Of a DNA stretch of 64,000 bases, positions 47,940-55,532 are shown piece after piece. Source of the DNA: a virus; IMG/VR virus record IMGVR_UViG_3300031539_000008, positions 38,605-102,604 of that record; one strand, given 5' to 3'. The first letter of the stretch is position 1. Every line of letters begins with the position of its first letter. The notes beneath the pieces were generated by a model. It was not told the DNA's origin, ran no database searches, and saw only the letters and a list, made by a program, of their open reading frames with translations. A program made the position numbers and the translations under genes.

Positions 47940-48410
47940 TCAGTTGCAGCAGCAGCGAGCCCAATCCCCAAAACCGGGGTAGATCGCGGAGTTCGGGCAC
48001 GCGTCCAACCAGTATGCGGTGAACACGTTGAACGCCTGGCAATCTGCCAGGTTGTCCCACTTGACGCTGCCGATGCCGCTGCCAGCCTGCTCAGGTGCGT
48101 CACACTGATCCTCGACGCACCAAAGTAGCTGGATCTTGCAGTATTCTTCGCACGAGTCGTCGGTGGTGCCAGTTGGCTGAAAACAGTCGGTCCACTGGAC
48201 CGGATCACCATCGCCATCGCCATCGCCATCGCCATCGCCATCGCCATCGCCATCGCCATCGCCATCGCCCGTCTCGCTCGTGTCACCATCCCCGTCTCCA
48301 AGATCTGGAAAAGATGTGGTGTCGTCGGTCCCCGATGAATCGTCCTCCGCCCCGTTGTAGTCGTCACGGCAGGCCGAGAGAAGTACGCAGCACAGGATTG
48401 TCACTCGCAT
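47940..48410 (-). CDS. Lipoprotein with Gly-Asp repeat linker (156 aa)
   Basis: ATG 48410: MRVTILCCVLLSACRDDYNG has a lipobox LSAC. The mature protein starts with a Ser/Thr/Asp linker containing a long GD dipeptide run (about 38-66), then a Cys-rich domain (CFQPTGTTDDSCEEYCKIQL, WCVEDQCDAPEQ, CCCN). This architecture is typical of Nannocystaceae surface lipoproteins, so the gene may be host-derived. Possibly alters the host surface or takes part in lysis. Confidence 0.7.
   Translation of the reverse strand: MRVTILCCVLLSACRDDYNGAEDDSSGTDDTTSFPDLGDGDGDTSETGDGDGDGDGDGDGDGDGDGDGDPVQWTDCFQPTGTTDDSCEEYCKIQLLWCVEDQCDAPEQAGSGIGSVKWDNLADCQAFNVFTAYWLDACPNSAIYPGFGDWARCCCN
48209..48268. repeat. Ten tandem CATCGC hexamers
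   Basis: Uninterrupted 6-bp microsatellite (plus strand), encoding the Gly-Asp run of the lipoprotein. Confidence 0.9.
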
Positions 48411-48412
48411 AT

Positions 48413-48652
48413 TTACCTGCATCCAGCCTGGTTGAGCACGTGCTCGACCGCATAGGCCAAGTAGTCCGCGTTGTTTTCCTGTCCGAGCTTGCGGTCTATC
48501 TCGACCATGTTGGGGGCGATCACGTCGTCCCTGATGGCGCCGTGCAGCCACCCGCTCCCGAATCGCCCCTTCAGTCCGTACAGCCGAGTGCACTCGTGGA
48601 TCTGCGCCTCGGTGAGAAAGTCTCCGATGGACACGCTCTTGGTCTGGCTCAT
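48413..48652 (-). CDS. Small hypothetical protein (79 aa)
   Basis: MSQTKSVSIGDFLTEAQIHE, then CTRLYGLKGRFGSGWLHGAI, then NADYLAYAVEHVLNQAGCR. Helical. Ends three bases before the lipoprotein ATG. Function unknown. Confidence 0.6.
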   Translation of the reverse strand: MSQTKSVSIGDFLTEAQIHECTRLYGLKGRFGSGWLHGAIRDDVIAPNMVEIDRKLGQENNADYLAYAVEHVLNQAGCR

Positions 48653-49185
48653 CGCATCCTCCCCGCCAGCATCTCCAGTTGCTCGTCCCGTGTCATCTCA
48701 GCCCCGCGCTTGATCTGCTCCTTGCGCACGCTCCAGGTAACCTTCTCCAATAGGCCATGCTCCACGTCCAGCCAGATCTCGGCCATCCACATACCTGGCC
48801 CCATTTCCTGAGCGTGCGGCGTTCCCTCCTTCACCCGGGCCATCCAGCAAGTGCGGTCCTCGTAGGTGTTGTGCACCATGAGGAACGTGCACAAGTGAGC
48901 CGCGCCCAGTGTGTGCTCAGGATGCACGCCGCAGTGCATACAGGTGCCGCACTCGTCACAGACCCCAAACTCGCCGTACCCCTCATCACCGCAGGCGGGA
49001 CAGGCTTTTTGCTGCTCCAATTCCTTACCCTTGGCAGCGCAGCAGTCGTCGGGCGTCCACAGAACGCGGCGGACCTTGTTGCAGTGGACCGCGCGGTTGC
49101 GTGGCTTGCCGAGCGGCCCCTTCTCTGCCGATTTCATCAGGACGATCAGTCCCGCGTTGTCAGTCACACACTTGGCTCCGAACAT
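48649..49185 (-). CDS. Zinc-ribbon hypothetical protein (178 aa)
   Basis: MFGAKCVTDNAGLIVLMKSA, then KACPACGDEGYGEFGVCDEC followed by GTCMHCGVHPEHT, a series of four C-x2-C pairs (treble-clef or ribbon). The remainder is mixed. Overlaps the next gene by four bases. Function unknown. Confidence 0.6.
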   Translation of the reverse strand: MFGAKCVTDNAGLIVLMKSAEKGPLGKPRNRAVHCNKVRRVLWTPDDCCAAKGKELEQQKACPACGDEGYGEFGVCDECGTCMHCGVHPEHTLGAAHLCTFLMVHNTYEDRTCWMARVKEGTPHAQEMGPGMWMAEIWLDVEHGLLEKVTWSVRKEQIKRGAEMTRDEQLEMLAGRMR

Positions 49186-49187
49186 GG

Positions 49188-49505
49188 CTAACCTCCATTC
49201 GTTGCGGTCGGTGACCGCGGTTCAGAATTGCTCCGTCGATACCATAGGAATCCCTGGCCATCGCACTCGGCCACACACAGTGTGCCGCCCTCGTGCGCTC
49301 CGAGCTGTAGTTCCCGGGTGCGATGCTGCCCACATGGGCAAGTGATCTCCCGGTGGCCAGTTACGGCGAGTCGACACCCGCCAAGATCCTCGGGCACATA
49401 CACCCACTCGGGCACCGGGTTGCCCAGGACGTACATATCGGGGTCTTCGACGCTTTGTCCGTAGACGGCGCCGGCCTCACGGGTGAATCGTTCAATCTGG
49501 CTCAT
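49188..49505 (-). CDS. Hypothetical protein with Cys motifs (105 aa)
   Basis: MSQIERFTREAGAVYGQSVE, then CRLAVTGHREITCPCGQHRT and TLCVAECDGQGFLWYRRSNS. Likely metal-binding. No family recognised. Confidence 0.6.
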   Translation of the reverse strand: MSQIERFTREAGAVYGQSVEDPDMYVLGNPVPEWVYVPEDLGGCRLAVTGHREITCPCGQHRTRELQLGAHEGGTLCVAECDGQGFLWYRRSNSEPRSPTATNGG

Positions 49506-49551
49506 CGGTCAGCTCCTGGGTAGGGGTGAGCAGGGCGGCTAGCCAACTCAT
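49492..49551 (-). CDS. Possible 19-residue translation-coupled peptide
   Basis: ATG 49551 overlaps the stop of the larger gene upstream (TGATG) and the frame ends inside the next gene's start: MSWLAALLTPTQELTDEPD. May only serve to couple translation of its neighbours. Confidence 0.25.
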   Translation of the reverse strand: MSWLAALLTPTQELTDEPD

Positions 49552-50138
49552 CAGTTCACCTCCCCTGGGACCTCGCGCAACCAGTCGCACATGCGGCCGG
49601 TTACCTCGACTCCATCAAAGTCCTTGGACTTGGCCACGTCCTCACCGAACCCGGTTATCTTACCATCCGCGTCGCGGAGGATCTCGTACCCGTGTATCGT
49701 GGTCCGCATCCGTGTTTGCGTGTGCACTGTCAGCATCTCCACGCATCTCGGGTGCCCCTCCAGTGAGCCATGCTCGTCGCGCCACCGCATGACCTCATCC
49801 ATCTTCTCAGGCCCCACCTCGCCCACAGTCCAGCTCTCAGAGACCATGACGACGGCGCAGGCGTCAACCTGCTTGCAGAGCTTTGGCATCATCCAGCTCA
49901 AGATCTCCTTGCGCTCATCGTTCTGCATGAACTCGGCCAGATTGACGAGATAGGCGCACTGGACCGCGTTGCAGTCTGGGTCGAGGTTGCGTCCGATGAT
50001 ATGAGCGACCGGCGCTGCAAAGCCGTCAGTCATCAGAAAGTGCTTCGCTAGGCGAATCACGTTAGCCTCAACGTCCTTCAGCGGAAGGTCCCCGAGCGGC
50101 AGTCCCGTCATGGGGATGGAAAATGGTTTCTGTGGCAT
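49551..50138 (-). CDS. Hypothetical protein (195 aa)
   Basis: MPQKPFSIPMTGLPLGDLPL, then ANVIRLAKHFLMTDGFAAPV, then DACAVVMVSESWTVGEVGPE. Mixed alpha/beta, with CAYLVNLAEFMQNDERKEIL. No recognised family. Confidence 0.65.
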   Translation of the reverse strand: MPQKPFSIPMTGLPLGDLPLKDVEANVIRLAKHFLMTDGFAAPVAHIIGRNLDPDCNAVQCAYLVNLAEFMQNDERKEILSWMMPKLCKQVDACAVVMVSESWTVGEVGPEKMDEVMRWRDEHGSLEGHPRCVEMLTVHTQTRMRTTIHGYEILRDADGKITGFGEDVAKSKDFDGVEVTGRMCDWLREVPGEVN

Positions 50139-50159
50139 GGCATGGGCTCCTAGTGTGGC

Positions 50160-50426
50160 TCAGTTGGGTAGATCATCATCATCGTCGGCCACGCTGACGA
50201 TGCGATCGGGGAACATACGGCCGGTGAGATCGAGCGCCGCGTTGATAGCGAGGCCACGTGTCTGGAAGGCGAAGGGCGTGGCCATTCCATTACCGCGCTC
50301 GTCCTCCAGGAAGACATGCCAGTGCCCGTGTGGGCAGCGGTAGGTCTGAACCATGAGGTCGCCCACCATGTGTGCGCCTGGGTCTTCGCTTTCGATCTCG
50401 TGGACGAAACTGATCTCGTAGCTCAT
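50160..50426 (-). CDS. Small hypothetical protein (88 aa)
   Basis: MSYEISFVHEIESEDPGAHM, then TYRCPHGHWHVFLEDERGNG. The C-P-H-G-H-W-H segment is a probable metal site. Acidic end. Overlaps the upstream gene by four bases. Confidence 0.6.
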   Translation of the reverse strand: MSYEISFVHEIESEDPGAHMVGDLMVQTYRCPHGHWHVFLEDERGNGMATPFAFQTRGLAINAALDLTGRMFPDRIVSVADDDDDLPN

Positions 50427-50908
50427 GTCTGTGCCCCTTCCCGCGCTGCCGTGTACTCGATCCCGAGGTCGTCGGGGTTACAGCCGGTCTCAACGTACTC
50501 GCCCTCATCGTCCACGGGCTCAAACCCGATTACCAGGACCACCGGCCCGACCACCGGGCACCACGTGGTGCCGCGAGCGGCCATGAACTCTTCGTGCGAC
50601 GTGTAGACCTTGAACATGGGCTGATCGCCCATGTGTCCGGTGTAGGCATCCCACCCCTCCGGCGGCGGCGGCCAGCCAATGGTTTTCATCGCGAGCACGT
50701 TTGCCGGCATGTTGATCAGGCGCCCCTCCTCGTTCCCGAACGCAAGCACGTGCTCCTGTTCATCGTCGAGCAGTAGCTCAATCCAGCCCTTCTCCTGGTC
50801 TGGGCCGGCGACCGCACGTTGCAGCCAATTCAGGTTAGGGCGAAGCCCGGGTTCCCACTCGCGCCGCACGATGCGTCCATCCGGGTGGACGATGTTGGTG
50901 ACTGGCAT
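50423..50908 (-). CDS. DUF3846-like protein (161 aa)
   Basis: Strong GGAGATAG ribosome-binding site before ATG 50908. LNWLQRAVAGPDQEKGWIEL, then NEEGRLINMPANVLAMKTIG, then VVLVIGFEPVDDEGEYVE match the DUF3846 pattern (L-x3-Q-x2-V-G-G-x-I-E, then N-E-E-G-x-L-x2-L-P-x-N, then G-x-V-x-V). Family role unknown, common in phages and plasmids. Confidence 0.65.
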   Translation of the reverse strand: MPVTNIVHPDGRIVRREWEPGLRPNLNWLQRAVAGPDQEKGWIELLLDDEQEHVLAFGNEEGRLINMPANVLAMKTIGWPPPPEGWDAYTGHMGDQPMFKVYTSHEEFMAARGTTWCPVVGPVVLVIGFEPVDDEGEYVETGCNPDDLGIEYTAAREGAQT

Positions 50909-50940
50909 GGTCTCTATCTCCGTTGGTTGGTGGTTGAAGG

Positions 50941-50982
50941 AAAAAAGGCGCGGCGACCGGGAGCACGGTTGCCCCGGCCGCC
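50941..50982 (-). terminator. Rho-independent terminator
   Basis: Minus strand: GGCGGCCGGGG, 11-base loop, CCCGGTCGCC (one G-U pair), then GCGCCTTTTTT. Ends transcripts coming from the tRNA-like and upstream genes; the 50908 operon starts just after it. Confidence 0.8.
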
Positions 50983-51322
50983 ACTTCCGCTTGTCTTACG
51001 TCAACGGGGCGGCATTACTGCCGAGCAGCCCCCCGTCGCTTGCTCCACGTCGCTATGGGGCAGCGCACCCCCGTGGCCTGACACTTGGGAAAAGTTGCGA
51101 GATCGGCCCAATTCAATAGAGATCGCGGCAGCGCCACTCCCCAGAGCCTTAGCGTATCGTGCTTCCGAACTTGATCGTGAGTTGCAATATCGTGAGAAGA
51201 GGACGGATACCGAAGTAGAGCCTTATCTTCGTGCATAGGCGTTCGTGATGCTTGGGCCCGCGTGCAGAGGCGGCCGTAGGGAAAAACTCACATTGGTAGC
51301 CAGCGGCAACCGATCTCGCAGG
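50983..51322. other. Non-coding stretch of about 340 bases
   Basis: Short reading frames on both strands here lack ribosome-binding sites, overlaps or any recognisable protein character. I see no further RNA gene, repeat or promoter that I can defend between the terminator and the tRNA-like element. Confidence 0.4.
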
Positions 51323-51375
51323 GGGTGCGGCGGGAATCGAACCCGTGTAGGCGCATCCACTAGCGCCCCGCACCC
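51323..51375 (-). ncRNA. 53-nt tRNA-like element lacking an anticodon arm
   Basis: Minus strand. Acceptor stem GGGTGCG/CGCACCC is 7 perfect pairs. Next is GGCGC-TAGTGGAT-GCGCC, a D-arm-like hairpin whose loop has the G-G expected of positions 18-19. Three bases follow, then a T-arm ACGGG-TTCGATT-CCCGC with a canonical T-loop. There is no anticodon arm or encoded CCA. The element starts 12 bases after the stop of the 51388-51606 gene and lies before a terminator. Could be a decayed tRNA, a tRNA-elbow mimic or an attachment-site relic. Confidence 0.6.
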
Positions 51376-51387
51376 TACGTTTAGTCT

Positions 51388-51606
51388 CTAAGTACCGGCG
51401 AACCTGGACAGTGCGATCGCGGCTAGTCCGTCGACCCAATCCAGTTTCACCGACGCCGGGATGCTCCCGCCGTCTGCGATCTTGGCGCGAGCCAGTGTGA
51501 TCGCATCGGAGAAGTGGCCCGACTCAGCAAGCAACTTGAGCGCTTGCCAGAATAGCTCATCGTACACCTCGTCTTGCATGGGCATGCGTTGCTGTTCTCT
51601 TGGCAT
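51388..51606 (-). CDS. Small helical protein (72 aa)
   Basis: MPREQQRMPMQDEVYDELFW, then ALKLLAESGHFSDAITLARA, then GLAAIALSRFAGT. Amphipathic helices. Follows a terminator and ends near the tRNA-like element. Function unknown. Confidence 0.55.
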   Translation of the reverse strand: MPREQQRMPMQDEVYDELFWQALKLLAESGHFSDAITLARAKIADGGSIPASVKLDWVDGLAAIALSRFAGT

Positions 51607-51656
51607 AAAAAAACCAGCTACCCGGCCCGGGGCACGTCACCCCGAGCCGGATAGCC
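51607..51656 (-). terminator. Rho-independent terminator
   Basis: Minus strand: a 16-position stem (GCTATCCGGCTCGGGG with CCCCGGGCCGGGTAGC, two mismatches), loop TGACGTG, then GGTTTTTTT. Follows the AAA+ gene by 20 bases. Confidence 0.85.
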
Positions 51657-51676
51657 GGCGCCCATGCCAGTGGGAC

Positions 51677-53116
51677 CTAGACAAGACCAGCGTGGCTGAT
51701 CTTGCCGTTCTTGGGGTACGTGGGCTCGGGCTGTGCCGACGGTGCCTTGCCTTGGGACAACGCGCTGCCGACGATCGCGGCGGCCTTCTCCAGGTCGCTA
51801 CGATCATCGGGCTCTTGCGGCTGGAGCAACCGCATCTGCTGCTTCATGCCTTCAGCGGCCACGAGCAGGTCGGCCGGGTAAATCTCCGTGGCGTCCCCGG
51901 TGCGGGCGATGGCCGTGAGCTTGCTACGCTCACAGACCTCGCGGATCACCGCGGGAATCTGACCCGCAAGGCGCTCGCCCACTGCCTCCAGATCTTCCAG
52001 ATCGTGCATCCGGAGCAGGTCTCCGGTGTACTTCTCCACGAGGCGGATGGCAGCCCTAGCGTCGGGCGGCTCCACCGGGATCACCGCATCGAGACGGCCG
52101 GGGCGCAGCATGGCAGCGTTGATACGCTCCACGTGGTTGGTGGTGAGCACCACCATGATCTCGGTGTCCTTGCTTTCGATGCCGTCGATCACGTTGAGGA
52201 TCTCGTTGACCTTGGAATCCCGCCGCGAGCCGGTGAGCGCCTGGTCAATGTCCTCGCTGAAGATCACACATGGCTGGTAGCGCCGCGCGAACTCGACCGC
52301 CTGGGCAAGCTGATCGACGTTGGGGATGAGCAGGAACGTCCACCCGTTGCGAGCGCACTTCTTGGCCAACACCTTGGCGGTGAGTGTCTTGCCACACCCA
52401 TAGGGGCCAGCGAGCAGATTGCCGCGCTTGAGCGGGATCCCGTTGCGGCGGCACGCTTCGGTATTCTCGATCGGGCCGAATACCGAAGCGTTGATCATGG
52501 CCTCCACGTGCTCGGGGAAAACGAGCTGGTCCTCGTCCACGGTGGACAGGTCCATGAACTCCGGTTGGAAGTCCTCCACGCTGGTCGCGTCGCTCGGGTT
52601 GATGAACTGCATCCTGAGCGCGTTGCCCCGGTAGATCGACGACGTGGCCAACAAGCGTTCCGCTTCGTGGATGATCGCCCGGAATTCCGGCTCGTTCTTC
52701 CGTTGGACTTCACCAGTGATCCTGAGCACCGGAGTGCCCTGTCGCTGCCCGATCTGCGTCTCCAGGTATCCGTTGACACCCGGAATGACCATCAGGCCCC
52801 ACGGTACGCCCACCGACTCACCGACTCCGGTGCGTAGGGACACAACGCGTGGTGGATCGTCGCCCCACCACGACTTCTTGGGGGTGAGACTCGTCCACCC
52901 GTAGCGGTTGGACAGAGCGGTGGCGAGGGCGTGCGCCCCCTCCATGGGCATGCAGTCGATCGTGTGATCGATGACCACCTTCTGGTTCTCGTCCACGATC
53001 CGGCGCGTGACCCAATCGAGTAGGGCCGTCAGGTCCATATCCACGGGGATGGTGATCTCTTGGGTGTCGGAGCGGAGCAGCTCCACGTCACAGTGCTTCA
53101 ATGCTTGGGTAGTCAC
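51677..53116 (-). CDS. AAA+ ATPase, CDC48/FtsH-type (479 aa)
   Basis: GTG 53116 behind a GAGG site. N-terminal domain of about 200 residues (ITIPVDMDLTALLDWVTRRI), then the AAA core: Walker A GPYGCGKT (about 238-245), Walker B CVIFSEDID (about 280), sensor I TEIMVVLTTNHVERI, and arginine finger region AAMLRPGRLDAVIPVEPPD. The helical lid domain is followed by a hydrophilic tail. The fold unfolds or remodels protein complexes; substrates in phages are unknown. Expressed alone from a promoter with an operator-like repeat, suggesting early use. Confidence 0.85.
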   Translation of the reverse strand: MTTQALKHCDVELLRSDTQEITIPVDMDLTALLDWVTRRIVDENQKVVIDHTIDCMPMEGAHALATALSNRYGWTSLTPKKSWWGDDPPRVVSLRTGVGESVGVPWGLMVIPGVNGYLETQIGQRQGTPVLRITGEVQRKNEPEFRAIIHEAERLLATSSIYRGNALRMQFINPSDATSVEDFQPEFMDLSTVDEDQLVFPEHVEAMINASVFGPIENTEACRRNGIPLKRGNLLAGPYGCGKTLTAKVLAKKCARNGWTFLLIPNVDQLAQAVEFARRYQPCVIFSEDIDQALTGSRRDSKVNEILNVIDGIESKDTEIMVVLTTNHVERINAAMLRPGRLDAVIPVEPPDARAAIRLVEKYTGDLLRMHDLEDLEAVGERLAGQIPAVIREVCERSKLTAIARTGDATEIYPADLLVAAEGMKQQMRLLQPQEPDDRSDLEKAAAIVGSALSQGKAPSAQPEPTYPKNGKISHAGLV

Positions 53117-53146
53117 TTGATGCCTCACTGGCTTGGTTTGGGTTGA

Positions 53147-53174
53147 GCTGAACGGACAGAATGACCATTCAGCC
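53147..53174 (-). promoter_or_regulatory. Operator-like inverted repeat upstream of the AAA+ gene
   Basis: GCTGAA at 53147-53152 and TTCAGC at 53168-53173 form an inverted pair, with GAATG-acc-ATTC inside; the sequence CGTGGCTGAAT (minus strand) is shared with the operator at 45632-45648. Located 31-58 bases before the GTG start. Confidence 0.5.
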
Positions 53175-53237
53175 ACGCCCCGACACAGTGTCGAGACGTG
53201 GCTGTATTCTCATTCAACGTGGCAGCCGGCGTCGGCT

Positions 53238-53289
53238 GGTCGCGCCGCTTGGACGCGGCGCCGACCACGCGCCGGTAACGGCGGCACGG
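53238..53289. promoter_or_regulatory. Stable hairpin plus iteron-like element
   Basis: TGGTCG-CGCCGC / GCGGCG-CGACCA (6+6 pairs, one bulged C) at 53238-53269, followed by GCCGGTAACGGCGGCAC at 53271-53287, a variant of the 55.1-55.3 kb repeat unit. Confidence 0.5.
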
Positions 53290-53311
53290 CCGGCGCTTAC
53301 TTGGCTAACCG

Positions 53312-54007
53312 CTACGTGTGGATTGACCAGCCATCGACTGGACTGAGGGATACCGAGAACGTAGGTGCTCCACCATCTCCACCGTTGTCGTGCTTCCCGT
53401 GGAAGATCACGCCTCCGTTCAGTACGCAACGACCATCGGACACAATCGAGAACTCAAAGCTGTACGGGGCCCAGTCCGCGAACAGTGACACTTTCCCCTT
53501 GTAGTTGCCCGCGATAGCTTGGAGACGGTCCAGGCACTCGACGAGAGACCCCATCTTTTCCACTTTCACTGCGAAGGTGAGCACGCTCTCAAAGTGCTCG
53601 CGGTTGACGATCTCCCAACCATGAGTGCAGTCAGGGGTGCGGGGGTCGCCTGCACTTGCCCGATCGCTCATGTGATCCTCGGCGCGCAGTGTCTCACTGG
53701 AAATCTCACTTGATGGTACGTTGCGCGTTTTCATGTCTTCGTCGTCCTTCGACCAGTGTTCCGCTGCGCGGTATGCTTCAGAGAATTGAGCGCTCAGCTC
53801 GCAGCCAGTGAGCGATGCGACCTTACTCGCGAACAACACGTTGATCGGATGCGTGTTCACGTCGGCCGTGCCTAACTTGTTCTCCCGTGCTTCAGCCCAG
53901 ATCTTGTCGATCAGCTTGGCCCAGGTGTGTAGGACACCGGAAAGGTTACAGGCATCCTGAACATCGAGCGCGGCCTTGAAATCTCGCGCGGTGAGTACCT
54001 CTGTCAC
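53312..54007 (-). CDS. Hypothetical early protein (231 aa)
   Basis: GTG 54007 with ideal AAGGAGG spacing. MTEVLTARDFKAALDVQDAC and a helical part (WAKLIDKIWAEARENKLGTA, FSEAYRAAEHWSKDDEDM), then a Ser/Glu-rich linker, then a C-terminal beta domain (YSFEFSIVSDGRCVLNGGVI). No family recognised. Confidence 0.65.
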   Translation of the reverse strand: MTEVLTARDFKAALDVQDACNLSGVLHTWAKLIDKIWAEARENKLGTADVNTHPINVLFASKVASLTGCELSAQFSEAYRAAEHWSKDDEDMKTRNVPSSEISSETLRAEDHMSDRASAGDPRTPDCTHGWEIVNREHFESVLTFAVKVEKMGSLVECLDRLQAIAGNYKGKVSLFADWAPYSFEFSIVSDGRCVLNGGVIFHGKHDNGGDGGAPTFSVSLSPVDGWSIHT

Positions 54008-54045
54008 GGTGTTCCCTCCTTGGTTGGCTACGTTGCGCGCTTCCA

Positions 54046-54267
54046 TCAGATGATCCCCATGTAGAGAAACCATGACGGATGACCGTGTTCACAGATGCCG
54101 TCAGGTTCCACACGGCACCCGTCGGTAGCTTCGACTACGCCATCGTTGCCCCACTCCTCAAGCTGATCGATCTCCGGTGGTTCATCCAGTGGCTCGGGCC
54201 ACTTTGCAGTGTGCCCCGGTGATAGGAAGTCGAGGACCTCCCGTAGCTTCTCTAATTGCGCTGGCAT
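54046..54267 (-). CDS. Small acidic protein (73 aa)
   Basis: AAGGAGAG ribosome-binding site before ATG 54267. MPAQLEKLREVLDFLSPGHT, acidic (EPLDEPPEIDQLEEWGNDG), then DGICEHGHPSWFLYMGII, a recurrent C-x-H-G-H-P-S-W motif of small phage proteins. Function unknown. Confidence 0.6.
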   Translation of the reverse strand: MPAQLEKLREVLDFLSPGHTAKWPEPLDEPPEIDQLEEWGNDGVVEATDGCRVEPDGICEHGHPSWFLYMGII

Positions 54268-54317
54268 GGCGTTCTCTCCTTGGTTTGTGTTTTAGTTGTC
54301 CGCTGGAGTGCGGACAC

Positions 54318-54346
54318 AAAAAAACCCCGTGACAAGGCCACGGGGT
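54318..54346 (-). terminator. Rho-independent terminator
   Basis: Stem CCCCGTG/CACGGGG with a 7-base loop and a TTTTTTT tract on the minus strand. Ends the transcript of the gene at 54352-54747. Confidence 0.9.
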
Positions 54347-54351
54347 CTTTG

Positions 54352-54747
54352 CTACTTCTGCTGGCGGACATCCTGGGGGAACAGCGTGTAGCTATCCGCC
54401 TTGGACATTACGCGGTGATCTCCACCGCGACCCTTGGGGCCGGGCGGATCTGCGATCCCGTCGATCTGATGATCCTTGATGTAGTCGCGGATTTGCTCGG
54501 ATTGCTCCAAGATCTGCAACCACTCGCAAGCGTAGAAGGACGGGGGCCTGGTACGGATACCGTTCATTTGTAGGGCACCATACTTGGTTGTCGAAAGCGA
54601 GATCCCCGATTCTTTCTCCGCTTGGAATTTGCGCAATTTGGTAGCATCAGCCTCCAATTGATCTTGAAGCTGCTGTACCTTCAACGCGAGAGCGGCGTAG
54701 TTTTCGGGAGTGATCTCTTCGACCTGTTTAGCGGTGTTCTTTGACAT
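54352..54747 (-). CDS. Coiled-coil hypothetical protein (131 aa)
   Basis: ATG 54747 (MSKNTAKQVEEITPENYAAL), then LKVQQLQDQLEADATKLRKF, a clear coiled coil, then QMNGIRTRPPSFYACEWLQI, ending GRGGDHRVMSKADSYTLFPQ. First gene left of the iteron region. The coiled coil and basic end could suit an early regulator. Confidence 0.6.
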   Translation of the reverse strand: MSKNTAKQVEEITPENYAALALKVQQLQDQLEADATKLRKFQAEKESGISLSTTKYGALQMNGIRTRPPSFYACEWLQILEQSEQIRDYIKDHQIDGIADPPGPKGRGGDHRVMSKADSYTLFPQDVRQQK

Positions 54748-55084
54748 AGGCTTTTTTCTCCGGGGCGTCTGCCCGCCCCTTGGACGCGCGGCCAAGCCGG
54801 CGCCGGTAACAGCGGCACAAGCCCCGGCCGTCGCCGTTTCAGCCGTCCCCCGGGGGGCTGAAACATGCCCCCCACGGGCCCCACAATCGACCACGCGGGG
54901 CTTTGCACCATTCGGCCGTCCCACGCCCCGCGGGCATAGGGCCAAGCCCGCCACGGGCCGCACAATCGGCTGCTAGGGCCAAAACAGCCGGCCCCCCATG
55001 TATAGGGGAATTGGCAGAATAGGGACAAATTGGCCGAATTCGGCCGCGGGCCCTATCCCCTACTTAGATGCCGCGCAAAAAGCG
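54748..55084. other. Non-coding divergent region, left part
   Basis: Very GC-rich, with a GCCGGTAACAGCGGCAC copy at 54802-54818 and several CCGCGGG/CCCGCGG-like palindromic runs. No gene supported. Forms, with the iterons to the right, a 641-base gap between divergently transcribed blocks, so promoters for both are expected; I cannot fix them. Confidence 0.45.
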
Positions 55085-55308
55085 CGCCGGTAACAGTGGC
55101 ACGTCCAAGGATCCCCCCAATTCAGCCAAATTTGACCAGATACCCAAGGGATCGACTGCCGGTAACAGTGGCACGATATATCCACGGCCGGATCGGTTGC
55201 CGGTAACAGTGGCACGTCAGGGATCCACTAGGATCGACTAGATCTGTTTGCCGGTAACAGTGGCACGTCAGGGATCCACTCGGATCCGCTTGCCGGTAAC
55301 AGTGGCAC
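55085..55308. repeat. Five iterons, TGCCGGTAACAGTGGCAC
   Basis: Copies at 55085-55103 (first base differs), 55157-55175, 55198-55216, 55249-55267 and 55291-55308, same orientation, spaced 72, 41, 51 and 42 bp. The unit has terminal dyad symmetry TGCC-N9-GGCA. The spacers share GTCAGGGATCCACT-GGATC. Extra variants lie at 53271, 54802 and, inverted, 59287. Origin, centromere-like site or regulator operator. Confidence 0.8.
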
Positions 55309-55388
55309 CAGCCGGATCGATCGGGATCGGGTTGGCGGCTCCGCTGATGGTCCGCATCAGACCCGGAGGCTAGATTATCGTTGACGGC

Positions 55389-55532
55389 ATGATACCAGCC
55401 GTGCTAGTAACCGAATCGGAACGGAACGTGGCGGAAAACCCCCGCAAAGACGACATGCTGGCGCTCGTGGCCGTGGTCTCGCTGCTCGCAGCGCTAACGC
55501 TTCAGGCCCTCGTGGTCCGGGGGTGCGCATGA
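55389..55532 (+). CDS. Small membrane protein (47 aa)
   Basis: ATG 55389 to TGA 55530-55532: MIPAVLVTESERNVAENPRK, then one membrane helix (LALVAVVSLLAALTLQALVV) and RGCA. Stop overlaps the exonuclease ATG (ATGA), which supports the gene. First gene of the right plus-strand block. Function unknown. Confidence 0.6.
   Translation: MIPAVLVTESERNVAENPRKDDMLALVAVVSLLAALTLQALVVRGCA

Noticed and set aside
48095-48811. Plus-strand frame with a His-Arg repeat
   Set aside because: Antisense shadow of the CATCGC microsatellite in the lipoprotein gene.
50983-51240. Short frames on both strands after the terminator
   Set aside because: No ribosome-binding sites, overlaps or protein-like composition.
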